From: CABRXV01 sp900754955
Lineage (GTDB): Bacteria > Actinomycetota > Coriobacteriia > Coriobacteriales > Eggerthellaceae
Direction: 5' to 3'
Assembly (NCBI GenBank): GCA_902475005.1
Contig: CABRXV010000019.1
Span: 1-28,828, forward strand
Length of the DNA stretch: 28,828 nt
Positions 15,091 through 22,806 of this stretch are shown piece after piece (the stretch's first letter is position 1; each line of letters starts with the position of its first letter). The notes beneath the pieces are model-generated. The model was not told the DNA's origin. It did not search any database and was given only the letters and a program-made list of their open reading frames with translations. A program made the position numbers and the translations under genes.

Positions 15091-15209
15091 CCGACGCTGC
15101 GAAGCGCTGCGGCACCCGACCTTGCCCCTTGTGCAGGGTGCTGCGCCGCGCGAAGGCGGCTTGACCCTGCGGCGGGGGAATCTCGGGGGCCGCAGCGCTT
15201 CTCGCTGAC
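15091..15209. repeat. Palindromic intergenic element, copy C (long form)
   Basis: Outer arms 15101-15119 and 15183-15201 pair over 18 of 19 positions. The middle stem is GCAGGGT (15133-15139) with ACCCTGC (15164-15170). The inner hairpin is GCCGC (15145-15149) with GCGGC (15156-15160). A further flanking stem, GGAACC (15083-15088) with GGTTCC (15213-15218), may extend it. The borders match copies A and B. The middle stem is wholly different in sequence from that of copy B yet pairs as well, which argues for selection on structure. Confidence 0.82.
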
Positions 15210-15218
15210 TGGGGTTCC

Positions 15219-15485
15219 GCTGGTGGGTTTTCCACTGTTGACACGGTTCAACCTGCGAGCTTCTTGATGACGAACGACCTGTTCGCTTGTCATCGCGCAT
15301 TATTCACGTCTCTCTATATTCTCTTCCTTAATAATCAATCTACAGGCGAAAACGTCCTTTTTCCCGTTTATTCACGCCGTGTGCGTACGGGTGGGGCTGC
15401 ACGGCGTCTTGCATGCCCGTGCGAGCGGTATCATAGGGTCAGGCGGGAGCAGCCTTTATCTGTCCAATTGAATAAGGGAGGGACC
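15219..15485 (+). other. A+T-richer upstream region of the tungstate operon
   Basis: Positions 15265-15370 are visibly poorer in G+C than the surroundings and contain TATATT (15315-15320) and TAATAAT stretches that could serve as -10 boxes. TTGTCA at 15287-15292 is 22 nt from TATATT, too far for a standard promoter. A TATCAT near 15430 is a second candidate. No molybdate/tungstate operator or cofactor riboswitch was recognised. Confidence 0.35.
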
Positions 15486-16499
15486 ATGGATCGCACATTG
15501 TCTCGCAAAGGGCTCGGCATACTGGGGATCGTGCTCGGCTTGGTGCTGATGCTCGTGCTTGCCGGCTGCAGCTCTTCGACGGAAGGTTCCGCGTCATCCT
15601 CGTCGTCGGCCGCTGAGGGCCAGACGGAGGAGACAGGCCTGACCATCCTCTACGAGGAGGACGAGGGGCTCATCAACAACTATTCGCTCATCGCCGTAAA
15701 TCCCGACGCTCCCTTCGTCGATGCTGACGGCAACGCCGTCGAAGGCGTCTCCATCAACACGCAGGGCGCAAAGGCCCTCATCGACTGGATGCTCGGGCCC
15801 GGCCTCGATCTCATCGCCAACTACGGCGTCGACGAGTACGGCGAGAACCTCTTCACCATCGACGATGCGGCGCCGCACTCCACGGCCGACATTCCGCAGG
15901 CCACCGAGGAGACCGCGACCATCCGCATGTCCACCACCACCTCGGTCAACGATTCGGGTCTGCTCGAGTACATCATCCCGCAGTTCGAGGAGGAGTACGG
16001 CTACACCGTTGAGATCTACTCCGCGGGCACGGGCAACGCCATCGCGAACGCCGAGATGGGCAACGCCGACCTGATCCTCGTGCACTCCAAGAGCCAGGAG
16101 GAGCAGTTCATCGCCGACGGCTTCGGCTACACCGTTGACGGCTACGACACCGAGCGTCTCACGTTCATGTACAACTACTTCGTGCTGTGCGGTCCCGCCG
16201 ACGATCCTGCGGGCGTGCGCGAGGCCTCCTCGGCAGCTGACGCCTTTGCGCTCATCGCCGACGGCAAGTACCCGTTCGTGTCGCGCGGCGACGCGTCGGG
16301 CACGCACACGAAGGAAGTATCGCTCTGGCCTGAGGATCTCGGCATCACCACCGACGAGGCGAGCGTGGCCGACTACACCGACTGGTACACGTACTCCAAC
16401 GCCGGCATGGGAGCCTGCCTCACCATGGCCGACGAGATGAACGCCTACATCCTCTCGGACAAGGCGACGTTCCTCGCGTTCAAGGCCAACCAGGCCTAA
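15486..16499 (+). CDS. tupA: Tungstate-binding lipoprotein, TupA-like, circularly permuted
   Basis: Extracellular lipoprotein delivering tungstate to the TupBC importer. Signal peptide with lipobox LAGC (Cys28), then a Ser/Glu linker (29-50). Residues 51-128 (LTILYEEDEGLINNYSLIAV, later GAKALIDWM and YGVDEYGENLF) match the segment that ends ordinary TupA proteins. Residues 144-337 (ATIRMSTTTSVNDSGLL, GTGNAIANAE, VSRGDASGTHTKE, then AYILSDKATFLAFK) match the segment that begins them. The order is therefore swapped, with a 15-residue joint near 129-143. All expected ligand loops appear once. The length of 337 is longer than usual only by signal, linker and joint. GGGAGG precedes the start. tupB follows. 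Confidence 0.88.
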   Translation: MDRTLSRKGLGILGIVLGLVLMLVLAGCSSSTEGSASSSSSAAEGQTEETGLTILYEEDEGLINNYSLIAVNPDAPFVDADGNAVEGVSINTQGAKALIDWMLGPGLDLIANYGVDEYGENLFTIDDAAPHSTADIPQATEETATIRMSTTTSVNDSGLLEYIIPQFEEEYGYTVEIYSAGTGNAIANAEMGNADLILVHSKSQEEQFIADGFGYTVDGYDTERLTFMYNYFVLCGPADDPAGVREASSAADAFALIADGKYPFVSRGDASGTHTKEVSLWPEDLGITTDEASVADYTDWYTYSNAGMGACLTMADEMNAYILSDKATFLAFKANQA

Positions 16500-16526
16500 C
16501 GCGAATCCGAAGCGAGGCGCCGCGCC

Positions 16527-17213
16527 ATGATGACCGCACTGTCACAAGCGTTTGATCTCATGCTCTCGGCCGATCCGCGGCTCATCGAGATCATCCTCGT
16601 GACCCTGCGCATGAGTGTGGCGAGCTCGCTGGTGGCGCTCCTCATCGGCGTGCCCTTCGGGGTCTTCCTCGCAACCAGACGGTCGCGTCTCAAGGCCGTT
16701 CCCATCATCCTGAACCGTACGATGATGGGGCTCCCGCCGGTCGTGTGCGGCCTGTTCTGCTATCTCATGTTCTGCGGGGTGGGGCCCCTGCGCGGCCTCG
16801 AGCTGCTGTACACCGTCGAAGGCATGGTGGTGGCCCAGGTGCTGCTCATCACGCCCGTCGTCGCCGGCAACATCGAGGCGTACGTGAACGACATTGCCGG
16901 GCCCATACGCGAGACGGCGCATGGGCTCGGTCTTTCGGCATGGCGCAGCATGCTGCTCGTCATGACCGAGTGCCGCTATCAGGTGATCACCGTGTACCTG
17001 ATCGCGTTCGGACGCGCGATCGCCGAGGTGGGCGCGGTGACCATGGTGGGCGGCGCCATCGCGTACAAGACCAATGTGATGACGACTGCCATCATGATGT
17101 ACACCAACCGCGGCGATTTCACGCTCGGCATCGCGCTCGGCATCATCCTTTTGCTCATGTTCCTTGTGATCAACGTGGCGGTGGGCCTGTTTCAGATGAG
17201 GTTGAGCAGATGA
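16527..17213 (+). CDS. tupB: Tungstate ABC transporter permease
   Basis: A 228-residue inner-membrane permease with about five hydrophobic segments (near 18-48, 68-88, 98-118, 150-175, 198-222). The cytoplasmic EAA loop reads ETAHGLGLSAWRSML (129-143), the docking site for the ATPase, and AEVGAVTMVGGAI follows as in TupB proteins. The start may be the first or second of two adjacent ATG codons, with GAGGCG upstream. It lies 27 nt after tupA, and its stop overlaps the ATPase start by four bases (ATGA). Confidence 0.92.
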   Translation: MMTALSQAFDLMLSADPRLIEIILVTLRMSVASSLVALLIGVPFGVFLATRRSRLKAVPIILNRTMMGLPPVVCGLFCYLMFCGVGPLRGLELLYTVEGMVVAQVLLITPVVAGNIEAYVNDIAGPIRETAHGLGLSAWRSMLLVMTECRYQVITVYLIAFGRAIAEVGAVTMVGGAIAYKTNVMTTAIMMYTNRGDFTLGIALGIILLLMFLVINVAVGLFQMRLSR

Positions 17214-17905
17214 GGCTCGAGGGGATCGTCAAACGCTACGGCGACAAGACGGTGCTCGCGATCGACGCGCTGTCGTTCGAGCCGGGCCGCATCTACGCGA
17301 TCATCGGCGCGAACGGCTGCGGCAAGTCGACGCTCGTGCGCATCGCGGCGGGCGTGCTCGCGCCCGATGCGGGCTCCGTCGATCGCGCGGGGGAGCAGGT
17401 GGGCTTCATGCCGCAGCGCAGCTACGCCTTCTACGGAACGCTGCGTCGCAACCTCATGCTCGGGGCTCACGGCGAGCTTCCGCGCGACGCCGCGGCGGGC
17501 AGCGCACGCGATGCGTGGGCGGCGCGTGCCGATGAACTCATGGCGGCGCTCGACCTGACGCGGCTCGCCGATGATGCGGCGAAGCGTCTCTCGGGAGGGG
17601 AGACGGCGCGCATGGCGCTCGCGCGCGTGCTCATGGCGCGCTACGATCTGCTCGTGCTCGACGAGCCCACGGCGGCGCTCGACATCCGCTCGACGCTCGC
17701 CGCCGAGGAGCTGCTGCGCGCCTACCGTGACGAGCAGGGTTCGGGCATCGTGGTTGTGACCCACTCCATCAAGCAGGCGCGCCGCATCGCCGACGAGGTG
17801 CTGTTCCTGTACGAGGGCAGGCTTCTCGAGCACGGCGACACGGCGAAGGTGCTCAGCCGTCCGTGCCGAACCCCCGAGCTGCAGCGCTTCCTCGACCTCG
17901 CCTAA
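17210..17905 (+). CDS. tupC: Tungstate ABC transporter ATPase
   Basis: A 231-residue ABC ATPase that powers TupB. It has Walker A GANGCGKST (33-41), Q-loop MPQRS, signature LSGGE, Walker B LLVLDEPTAALD and switch His in VVTHS. No C-terminal molybdate-type regulatory domain is present, as expected for TupC rather than ModC. It overlaps tupB by four bases, so translation is coupled. A G+C-rich hairpin without T-run (17927-17954) follows and may end the operon. Confidence 0.92.
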   Translation: MRLEGIVKRYGDKTVLAIDALSFEPGRIYAIIGANGCGKSTLVRIAAGVLAPDAGSVDRAGEQVGFMPQRSYAFYGTLRRNLMLGAHGELPRDAAAGSARDAWAARADELMAALDLTRLADDAAKRLSGGETARMALARVLMARYDLLVLDEPTAALDIRSTLAAEELLRAYRDEQGSGIVVVTHSIKQARRIADEVLFLYEGRLLEHGDTAKVLSRPCRTPELQRFLDLA

Positions 17906-17926
17906 GGCGCGGCGAAGCGGGCAGGG

Positions 17927-17954
17927 GCGCGGGCTGGCGTTGCGCCGGCCGCGC
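17927..17954 (+). terminator. Possible terminator hairpin after tupC
   Basis: GCGCGG (17927-17932) pairs with CCGCGC (17949-17954), and GGCG pairs with CGCC inside. No T-run follows, so it is only a candidate. The rest of the gap to 18044 shows nothing further. Confidence 0.35.
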
Positions 17955-18044
17955 ACGCAGGCTGTTGCAATCAAAGCTCAAACTCACAATGCACCCGCAT
18001 TCGTGAAAAAAACTTCACACGCCCTCGCGCGTATCCAAGTTATC

Positions 18045-18214
18045 TGCTAACATACATCAGGTTGCGCCCAAAGGGGGCGCGGCGTAGGAAGAGTGCGATG
18101 ATACACGTCGGCTGTGCATTCGCTGCTCGCGGCCGCTCGTCAGAGCGGGGCGCGGGACTTGCAACGGCCACGTCGTTAAGTTATCGCCTTGCGTAGATTT
18201 ACAAGGAGACACTC
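18045..18214 (+). promoter_or_regulatory. rplU promoter and candidate structured leader
   Basis: TGC plus TAACAT (18045-18053) is an extended -10 box like those of rpsB and rpmE. The roughly 155-nt leader after it contains two clear hairpins: GCGCCC (18064-18069) with GGGCGC (18075-18080), and CCGCTC (18133-18138) with GAGCGG (18143-18148). A weaker AACG/CGTT pairing lies near the ribosome binding site. Leaders that regulate L21 are known in other phyla. A role here is inferred from position and length. Confidence 0.4.
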
Positions 18215-18535
18215 ATGTACGCAATCGTGAAGACGGGTGGCAAGCAGTACAAGGTTGCCCCCGGCGACAAGCTCAACATCGAGAAGCTCGATGCTGAGGT
18301 CGGCGCCACGGTCGAGCTGCCGGCGATCTGCATCGTCGACGGCGACAAGGTCGAGGCCGATCCCGCCAAGGCTGCCGAGACGAAGGTGACCGCCACCGTC
18401 GTCGAGCAGTTCAAGGACAAGAAGGTTCTCGTCTTCAAGTTCAAGAAGCGCAAGAACTACAAGAAGCTGCGTGGCCATCGCCAGCAGCTCACGCGCGTCA
18501 AGATCGAGTCCGTCGGTTCTGAGACCGCCGAGTAA
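18215..18535 (+). CDS. rplU: 50S ribosomal protein L21
   Basis: Large-subunit protein that binds 23S rRNA, 106 residues. MYAIVKTGGKQYKV opens the protein and KKRKNYKKLRGHRQQLTRV carries the family signature. AAGGAG precedes the start. L27 follows after 21 nt with no prp/ysxB gene between, unlike Firmicutes. Confidence 0.97.
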   Translation: MYAIVKTGGKQYKVAPGDKLNIEKLDAEVGATVELPAICIVDGDKVEADPAKAAETKVTATVVEQFKDKKVLVFKFKKRKNYKKLRGHRQQLTRVKIESVGSETAE

Positions 18536-18556
18536 AGTTTGAGGGAGGCATAACTC

Positions 18557-18814
18557 ATGGCACACAAGAAAGGCTTAGGCTCCACTCGTAACGGCCGCGA
18601 CTCCCGTGCGAAGCGCCTCGGCGTGAAGAAGTTCGCGGGCGAGAAGGTGCGTGCCGGCAACATCATCGTTCGCCAGCGCGGCACGAAGTTCCATCCCGGC
18701 GACAACGTCGGCCGCGGCAAGGACGACACCCTGTTCGCCCTCTGCGACGGTACGCTCGAGTTCACGCGCGGTCAGAAGCGCCGCGTGCACGTCCGCCCCT
18801 TCGAGCAGGCGTAA
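18557..18814 (+). CDS. rpmA: 50S ribosomal protein L27
   Basis: An 85-residue L27 whose N-terminal arm reaches the peptidyl-transferase centre. It begins MAHKKGLGSTRNGRDS directly, with no cleavable extension, consistent with the absence of the Prp protease gene. GTKFHPGDNVGRGKDDTLFA is the core signature. GGGAGG precedes the start. A terminator follows, so obgE is expected to have its own promoter. Confidence 0.97.
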   Translation: MAHKKGLGSTRNGRDSRAKRLGVKKFAGEKVRAGNIIVRQRGTKFHPGDNVGRGKDDTLFALCDGTLEFTRGQKRRVHVRPFEQA

Positions 18815-18844
18815 AGCTCAAGCGTCATATCTGTTTGAGAGAAA

Positions 18845-18878
18845 GGTGCCCTCTGCCGAGCAGGGGGCACTTTTGTTT
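18845..18878 (+). terminator. Rho-independent terminator after rpmA
   Basis: GTGCCC (18846-18851) pairs with GGGCAC (18865-18870), extended by CTG/CAG inside. TTTTGTTT follows. Confidence 0.8.
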
Positions 18879-18950
18879 GCAGCCCGCTGCACGTGCGCGT
18901 GCATCCCTGTATCATGGGCACCGTAACCCGAAGAGAAAGTTCCCTGAACC

Positions 18951-20345
18951 ATGTTCATCGACAAAGTCCGAATTCACGTGAAGGGCGGCGACGGCGGCGC
19001 AGGCTGCATGTCGTTCCGTCGCGAGGCGCATGTGCCCAAGGGCGGTCCCGACGGCGGCGACGGCGGGCGCGGCGGCAACGTGGTCGTGCAGGCCGATGCG
19101 AGCATCTCGTCGCTCATCGAGTACCGCTTCAAGCACCACTTCAAGGCCGAGCGCGGCACGCACGGCCGCGGATCGCGCATGCATGGCGCCAACGGCGAGG
19201 ACCTCGTTCTGCGCGTTCCCGTGGGAACCGTCATCCACGAGTACTTCGAGGAGTCGAAGGAGCAGGGCGAGCTTATCGCCGACCTCACGCACGACGGCGA
19301 GAGCGTCGTCGTGGCGGCGGGCGGCGCGGGCGGCCGCGGCAACACGCACTTCGTCACGTCGACGCGCCGTGCTCCCACGTTCGCCGAACTCGGCGAGCCG
19401 GCGCAGGAGGGCTGGATCGAGCTCGAGATGAAGCTCATGGCCGACGCGGCGCTCGTGGGCATGCCGAGCGCGGGCAAGTCCTCGCTCATCGCGAAGATGT
19501 CGGCGGCGCGTCCGAAGATCGCCGACTACCCGTTCACCACGCTCGTGCCGAACCTCGGCGTGGCGACGAGCGGTGATCTGAGCTTCGTGGTGGCCGACAT
19601 CCCCGGCCTCATCGAAGGCGCCCACGAGGGGCGCGGCCTCGGACACGAGTTCCTCCGCCACATCGAGCGCACGGCGCTCATCGTGCACATCGTCGACCTC
19701 ACGGGCGATTGGGAGGGGCGCGATCCGCTCAACGACTACGAGGTCATCAACCGCGAGCTGGCCCTCTACGCACAGGAGCTCGCCGATCGTCCGCGCATTG
19801 TGGTGGCGAACAAGATCGACGTCGACGGCACCGAGGAGGTGTGCCGCCGCCTCGAGGAGCGCGTGCGCGCAGACTCCATCGCCGCTGCCGGCGGCAACGA
19901 GTTCGCGCCGAGCCCCATCAACCCCAAGCTGTTCCGCATCAGCGCGCTCACGGGCGCCGGCGTTGACTCGCTCAAGGCCGCCATTGCGAGCAAGGTGAAC
20001 GAGCTGCGCGAAGAGGCGCGCGAGAAGGCCGCCGCCGAGATGACGTTCGACCACGTGTGGGAGCATCGCCGCGAGGAGCGCGACCGCCGCTTCACCGTGA
20101 CGCAGGAGGCCGAGGGCGTCTTCCGCGTGGCGGGCGGTCAGGTGGAGCGCATGGTGGTGCAGACCGACTGGGAGAACGAGGAGGCGGTCATCTTCCTGCA
20201 GCATCGCATGCGCCGTCTCGGCGTGGACGATGCGCTTGCGAAGGCGGGCGCGCTCGACGGCGACGAGGTGCGCATCCTCGGCCGTTCGTTCGAGTACGAG
20301 TCGCCCGAGGGCACCGTTGACGTGTACCAGGAGCTTGACCTATGA
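18951..20345 (+). CDS. obgE: GTPase Obg/CgtA
   Basis: A 464-residue essential GTPase of 50S assembly and stress control. It has a glycine-rich Obg fold (1-160, with KGGDGGAGCMSFRRE and GGPDGGDGGRGG), then a G domain with G1 GMPSAGKSS (near 170), G3 DIPGLIEGA (near 216), G4 NKID (near 287) and G5 SAL, and a C-terminal OCT domain (from about 380) ending in an acidic tail. A TATCAT at 18910-18915 may be its -10 box. The stop overlaps proB by four bases (ATGA), starting a tightly coupled run of genes to rsfS. Confidence 0.96.
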   Translation: MFIDKVRIHVKGGDGGAGCMSFRREAHVPKGGPDGGDGGRGGNVVVQADASISSLIEYRFKHHFKAERGTHGRGSRMHGANGEDLVLRVPVGTVIHEYFEESKEQGELIADLTHDGESVVVAAGGAGGRGNTHFVTSTRRAPTFAELGEPAQEGWIELEMKLMADAALVGMPSAGKSSLIAKMSAARPKIADYPFTTLVPNLGVATSGDLSFVVADIPGLIEGAHEGRGLGHEFLRHIERTALIVHIVDLTGDWEGRDPLNDYEVINRELALYAQELADRPRIVVANKIDVDGTEEVCRRLEERVRADSIAAAGGNEFAPSPINPKLFRISALTGAGVDSLKAAIASKVNELREEAREKAAAEMTFDHVWEHRREERDRRFTVTQEAEGVFRVAGGQVERMVVQTDWENEEAVIFLQHRMRRLGVDDALAKAGALDGDEVRILGRSFEYESPEGTVDVYQELDL

Positions 20346-21487
20346 CGCGTTTTCCCGACAACGTCGCCGCCACGTCCCATCCGCTCGTCGTGAAGATCGG
20401 CTCGTCGACGCTCACCACGTCGGAGAGCTCCATCGACTACGACTACCTCGACGCGCTCGCGGCGCAGATCGCTGCGGTGCGCGCGGCGGGCTGGCAGCCG
20501 GTGATCGTGACGTCGGCGGCGATCGCGTGCGGCCTCGAGGCGCTCGGCATCCGCAAGCGCCCCGACGACATGCCGAGCCTGCAGGCGGCGGCGTCGGTGG
20601 GGCAGTCGGCCCTGTCGGCGGCGTACGCCCAAGCGTTTTCCGCCTACGACATGATCACGTCGGTCGTGCTGCTCACGCGGCGCGACACCGCCGACCGCAC
20701 CGCCTACCTGCACGCGCGCGACACGCTGCGCCGTCTGCTCGAGATGGGCGTCGTCCCCATCGTCAACGAGAACGACACGGTGTCGGTCGAACAGATCCGC
20801 TTCGGCGACAACGACACGCTCGCGGCGCTCGTGGCGTGCCTCGTCGACGCCGATCTCATGGTGGTGCTCTCCGACATCGAGGGGCTCTACGACGCGAACC
20901 CGCGCGAGGTACCCGACGCGCAGCTCGTGCACAAGGTCGAGCATATCGACCACGCCGTCATGTCGGCGGCGGGGTCGGCCGGCTCCACGGTGGGCTCGGG
21001 TGGCATGATCACGAAGATCAAGGCCGCGCGTGTGCTCATGGTGGCGGGCATTCCCATGGTGATCTGCCACGGCCGCCGCGCGAACGCCATCGTGGACGCG
21101 GCGCGCGGCGAGGATGTGGGCACGCTCTTCGTGGCGCGCGAGCAGCCGCACGAGATCACGCCGAAGAAATTGTGGCTCGCGCTCGGCGACGCCGTGCGCG
21201 GCGCGGTCGTGATCGACGCCGGCGCGCGCACGGCGCTCGTGCAGCGCGGCAGCTCGCTGCTCTGCGTGGGCGTCTTGCGTGTGGAGGGCCGCTTCGACGC
21301 GGGCGACATCATCGACATCAAGGACGAGAGCGGCTATGTGGTGGCGCGCGGCAAGGTGTCGGCCTCGAGCGACGAGATCGAACTCGCCTGCGGCATGACG
21401 CGTGAGGAGATGGAGCGCAACCGCATCCTCGCCTCGCTCGCCGACGGCCCCATCGTCCACCGTGACGAGCTCGTGGTGTTCGAATAA
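20342..21487 (+). CDS. proB: Glutamate 5-kinase
   Basis: First step of proline synthesis, phosphorylating glutamate. At 381 residues it has an amino-acid kinase domain (LVVKIGSSTLT, VTSAAIACGLEALG, PIVNENDTVS, FGDNDTLAALVA, LSDIEGLYDANP) and a C-terminal PUA domain (from about 280), as in the long form of the enzyme. It overlaps obgE by four bases and is followed by proA after 25 nt. Confidence 0.96.
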   Translation: MTRFPDNVAATSHPLVVKIGSSTLTTSESSIDYDYLDALAAQIAAVRAAGWQPVIVTSAAIACGLEALGIRKRPDDMPSLQAAASVGQSALSAAYAQAFSAYDMITSVVLLTRRDTADRTAYLHARDTLRRLLEMGVVPIVNENDTVSVEQIRFGDNDTLAALVACLVDADLMVVLSDIEGLYDANPREVPDAQLVHKVEHIDHAVMSAAGSAGSTVGSGGMITKIKAARVLMVAGIPMVICHGRRANAIVDAARGEDVGTLFVAREQPHEITPKKLWLALGDAVRGAVVIDAGARTALVQRGSSLLCVGVLRVEGRFDAGDIIDIKDESGYVVARGKVSASSDEIELACGMTREEMERNRILASLADGPIVHRDELVVFE

Positions 21488-21512
21488 GAATTCCGCGCGG
21501 AAAGGAGCGAAG

Positions 21513-22805
21513 ATGGCTTCCGAAGAGACAAAGCGCGAGGTGACGCAGGTCGCCGAGGTGGCGCGTCAGGCGTGCGCCGAGCTTGCGGTGACGAGCACCG
21601 AGGAGCGCAACGCGGCGCTCGCGGCGATGGCGCAGGCGCTGCGCGATCATGCCGACGAAATCGTGGCGGCAAACGCGGCCGACATGGAGGCCGCGCGCGC
21701 GAAGGGCACGAGCGACGCCCTGCTCGACCGCCTCATGCTCGACGACGCCCGCCTCGAGGACATGGCATCGGCGCTTGAGGATCTCATGGCGCTGCCCGAT
21801 CCGCTCGGCGTCGTGCAGCAGGAGCGCACGCTGTACAACGGCATCGAGCTCGAGCGCGTGAGCGTGCCGCTCGGCGTGGTGGCCGTGGTGTACGAGGCGC
21901 GTCCGAACGTGACGGCTGACGCGGCGGGCATCTGCCTGAAGGCGGGCAACGCCTGCGTGCTGCGCGGCGGGTCGCTCGCGGCGCGCTCGTGCGCGGCCAT
22001 CGCGCGTGTGCTTGCGCAGGCGGCGTGCGCAGCGGGCATGCCTGCAGGCTGCATCGGCGCCATCACCTCCACCGACCGTGCCGCCACCGACGCGCTCATG
22101 CAGCTGCACGGGCTCATCGACGTGCTCATTCCGCGCGGCGGTGCGGGGCTCATTCGCCACTGCGTCGACCACGCCAAGGTGCCCGTCATCGAAACGGGTA
22201 CGGGCAACTGCCACGTGTACGTGCACGCGTCGGCCGACCTCGACAAGGCGGCGGCCATCGTGGAGAACGCGAAGTGCCGCCGCTTCGGCGTGTGCAACGC
22301 CGCCGAGACGCTGCTCGTCGACCGCGCCGTCGCCGAGACGTTTCTGCCGCGCGTGCTGCCGGCGCTCGCGTCGCACGGCGTGGCGCTCCACTGCGACGAC
22401 GAATCGTTCGCCGTCGCCGAGGCGCTTTCCCGTGACGGTGTCGACCTCGTCTTCGATCGCGCCGACGAGGATGACTGGGCGACCGAGTACCTCGGCCCCG
22501 AGATCGCCGTCAAGTGCGTAGACGGCGTCGACGAGGCCGTGGCGCACGTCAACCGCTACGGCACGCACCACTCCGAGGCCATCGTCGCCGAGGACGCGCA
22601 GGCGTGCGAGCGCTTCCTCGCACGCGTCGATGCGGCGGCGGTGTATGCCAACGCCTCGACGGCGTTCACCGACGGCGGGCAGTTCGGGCTCGGCGCTGAG
22701 ATCGGCATCTCCACGCAGAAGCTCCACGCGCGCGGCCCGTTCGCGCTCGAGGCGCTGACGTCCTACAAGTACGTGCTGCGCGGCTCGGGGCAGGTGAGGG
22801 CCTAG
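21513..22805 (+). CDS. proA: Glutamate-5-semialdehyde dehydrogenase
   Basis: Second step of proline synthesis, reducing glutamyl phosphate with NADPH. At 430 residues it has the catalytic Cys261 in RRFGVCNAAETLLV, and VYEARPNVTADAAG and PRGGAGLI motifs. The start at 21513 has AAAGGAG upstream. The longer frame from 21402 overlaps proB and is rejected. It directly follows proB and ends 1 nt before the nadD/yqeK gene. Confidence 0.96.
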   Translation: MASEETKREVTQVAEVARQACAELAVTSTEERNAALAAMAQALRDHADEIVAANAADMEAARAKGTSDALLDRLMLDDARLEDMASALEDLMALPDPLGVVQQERTLYNGIELERVSVPLGVVAVVYEARPNVTADAAGICLKAGNACVLRGGSLAARSCAAIARVLAQAACAAGMPAGCIGAITSTDRAATDALMQLHGLIDVLIPRGGAGLIRHCVDHAKVPVIETGTGNCHVYVHASADLDKAAAIVENAKCRRFGVCNAAETLLVDRAVAETFLPRVLPALASHGVALHCDDESFAVAEALSRDGVDLVFDRADEDDWATEYLGPEIAVKCVDGVDEAVAHVNRYGTHHSEAIVAEDAQACERFLARVDAAAVYANASTAFTDGGQFGLGAEIGISTQKLHARGPFALEALTSYKYVLRGSGQVRA

Positions 22806-22806
22806 C

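Noticed and set aside
15264..15485. N-terminal extension of the TupA frame from 15264
   Set aside because: The extension would bury the signal peptide and lipobox. The ATG at 15486 has GGGAGG just upstream.
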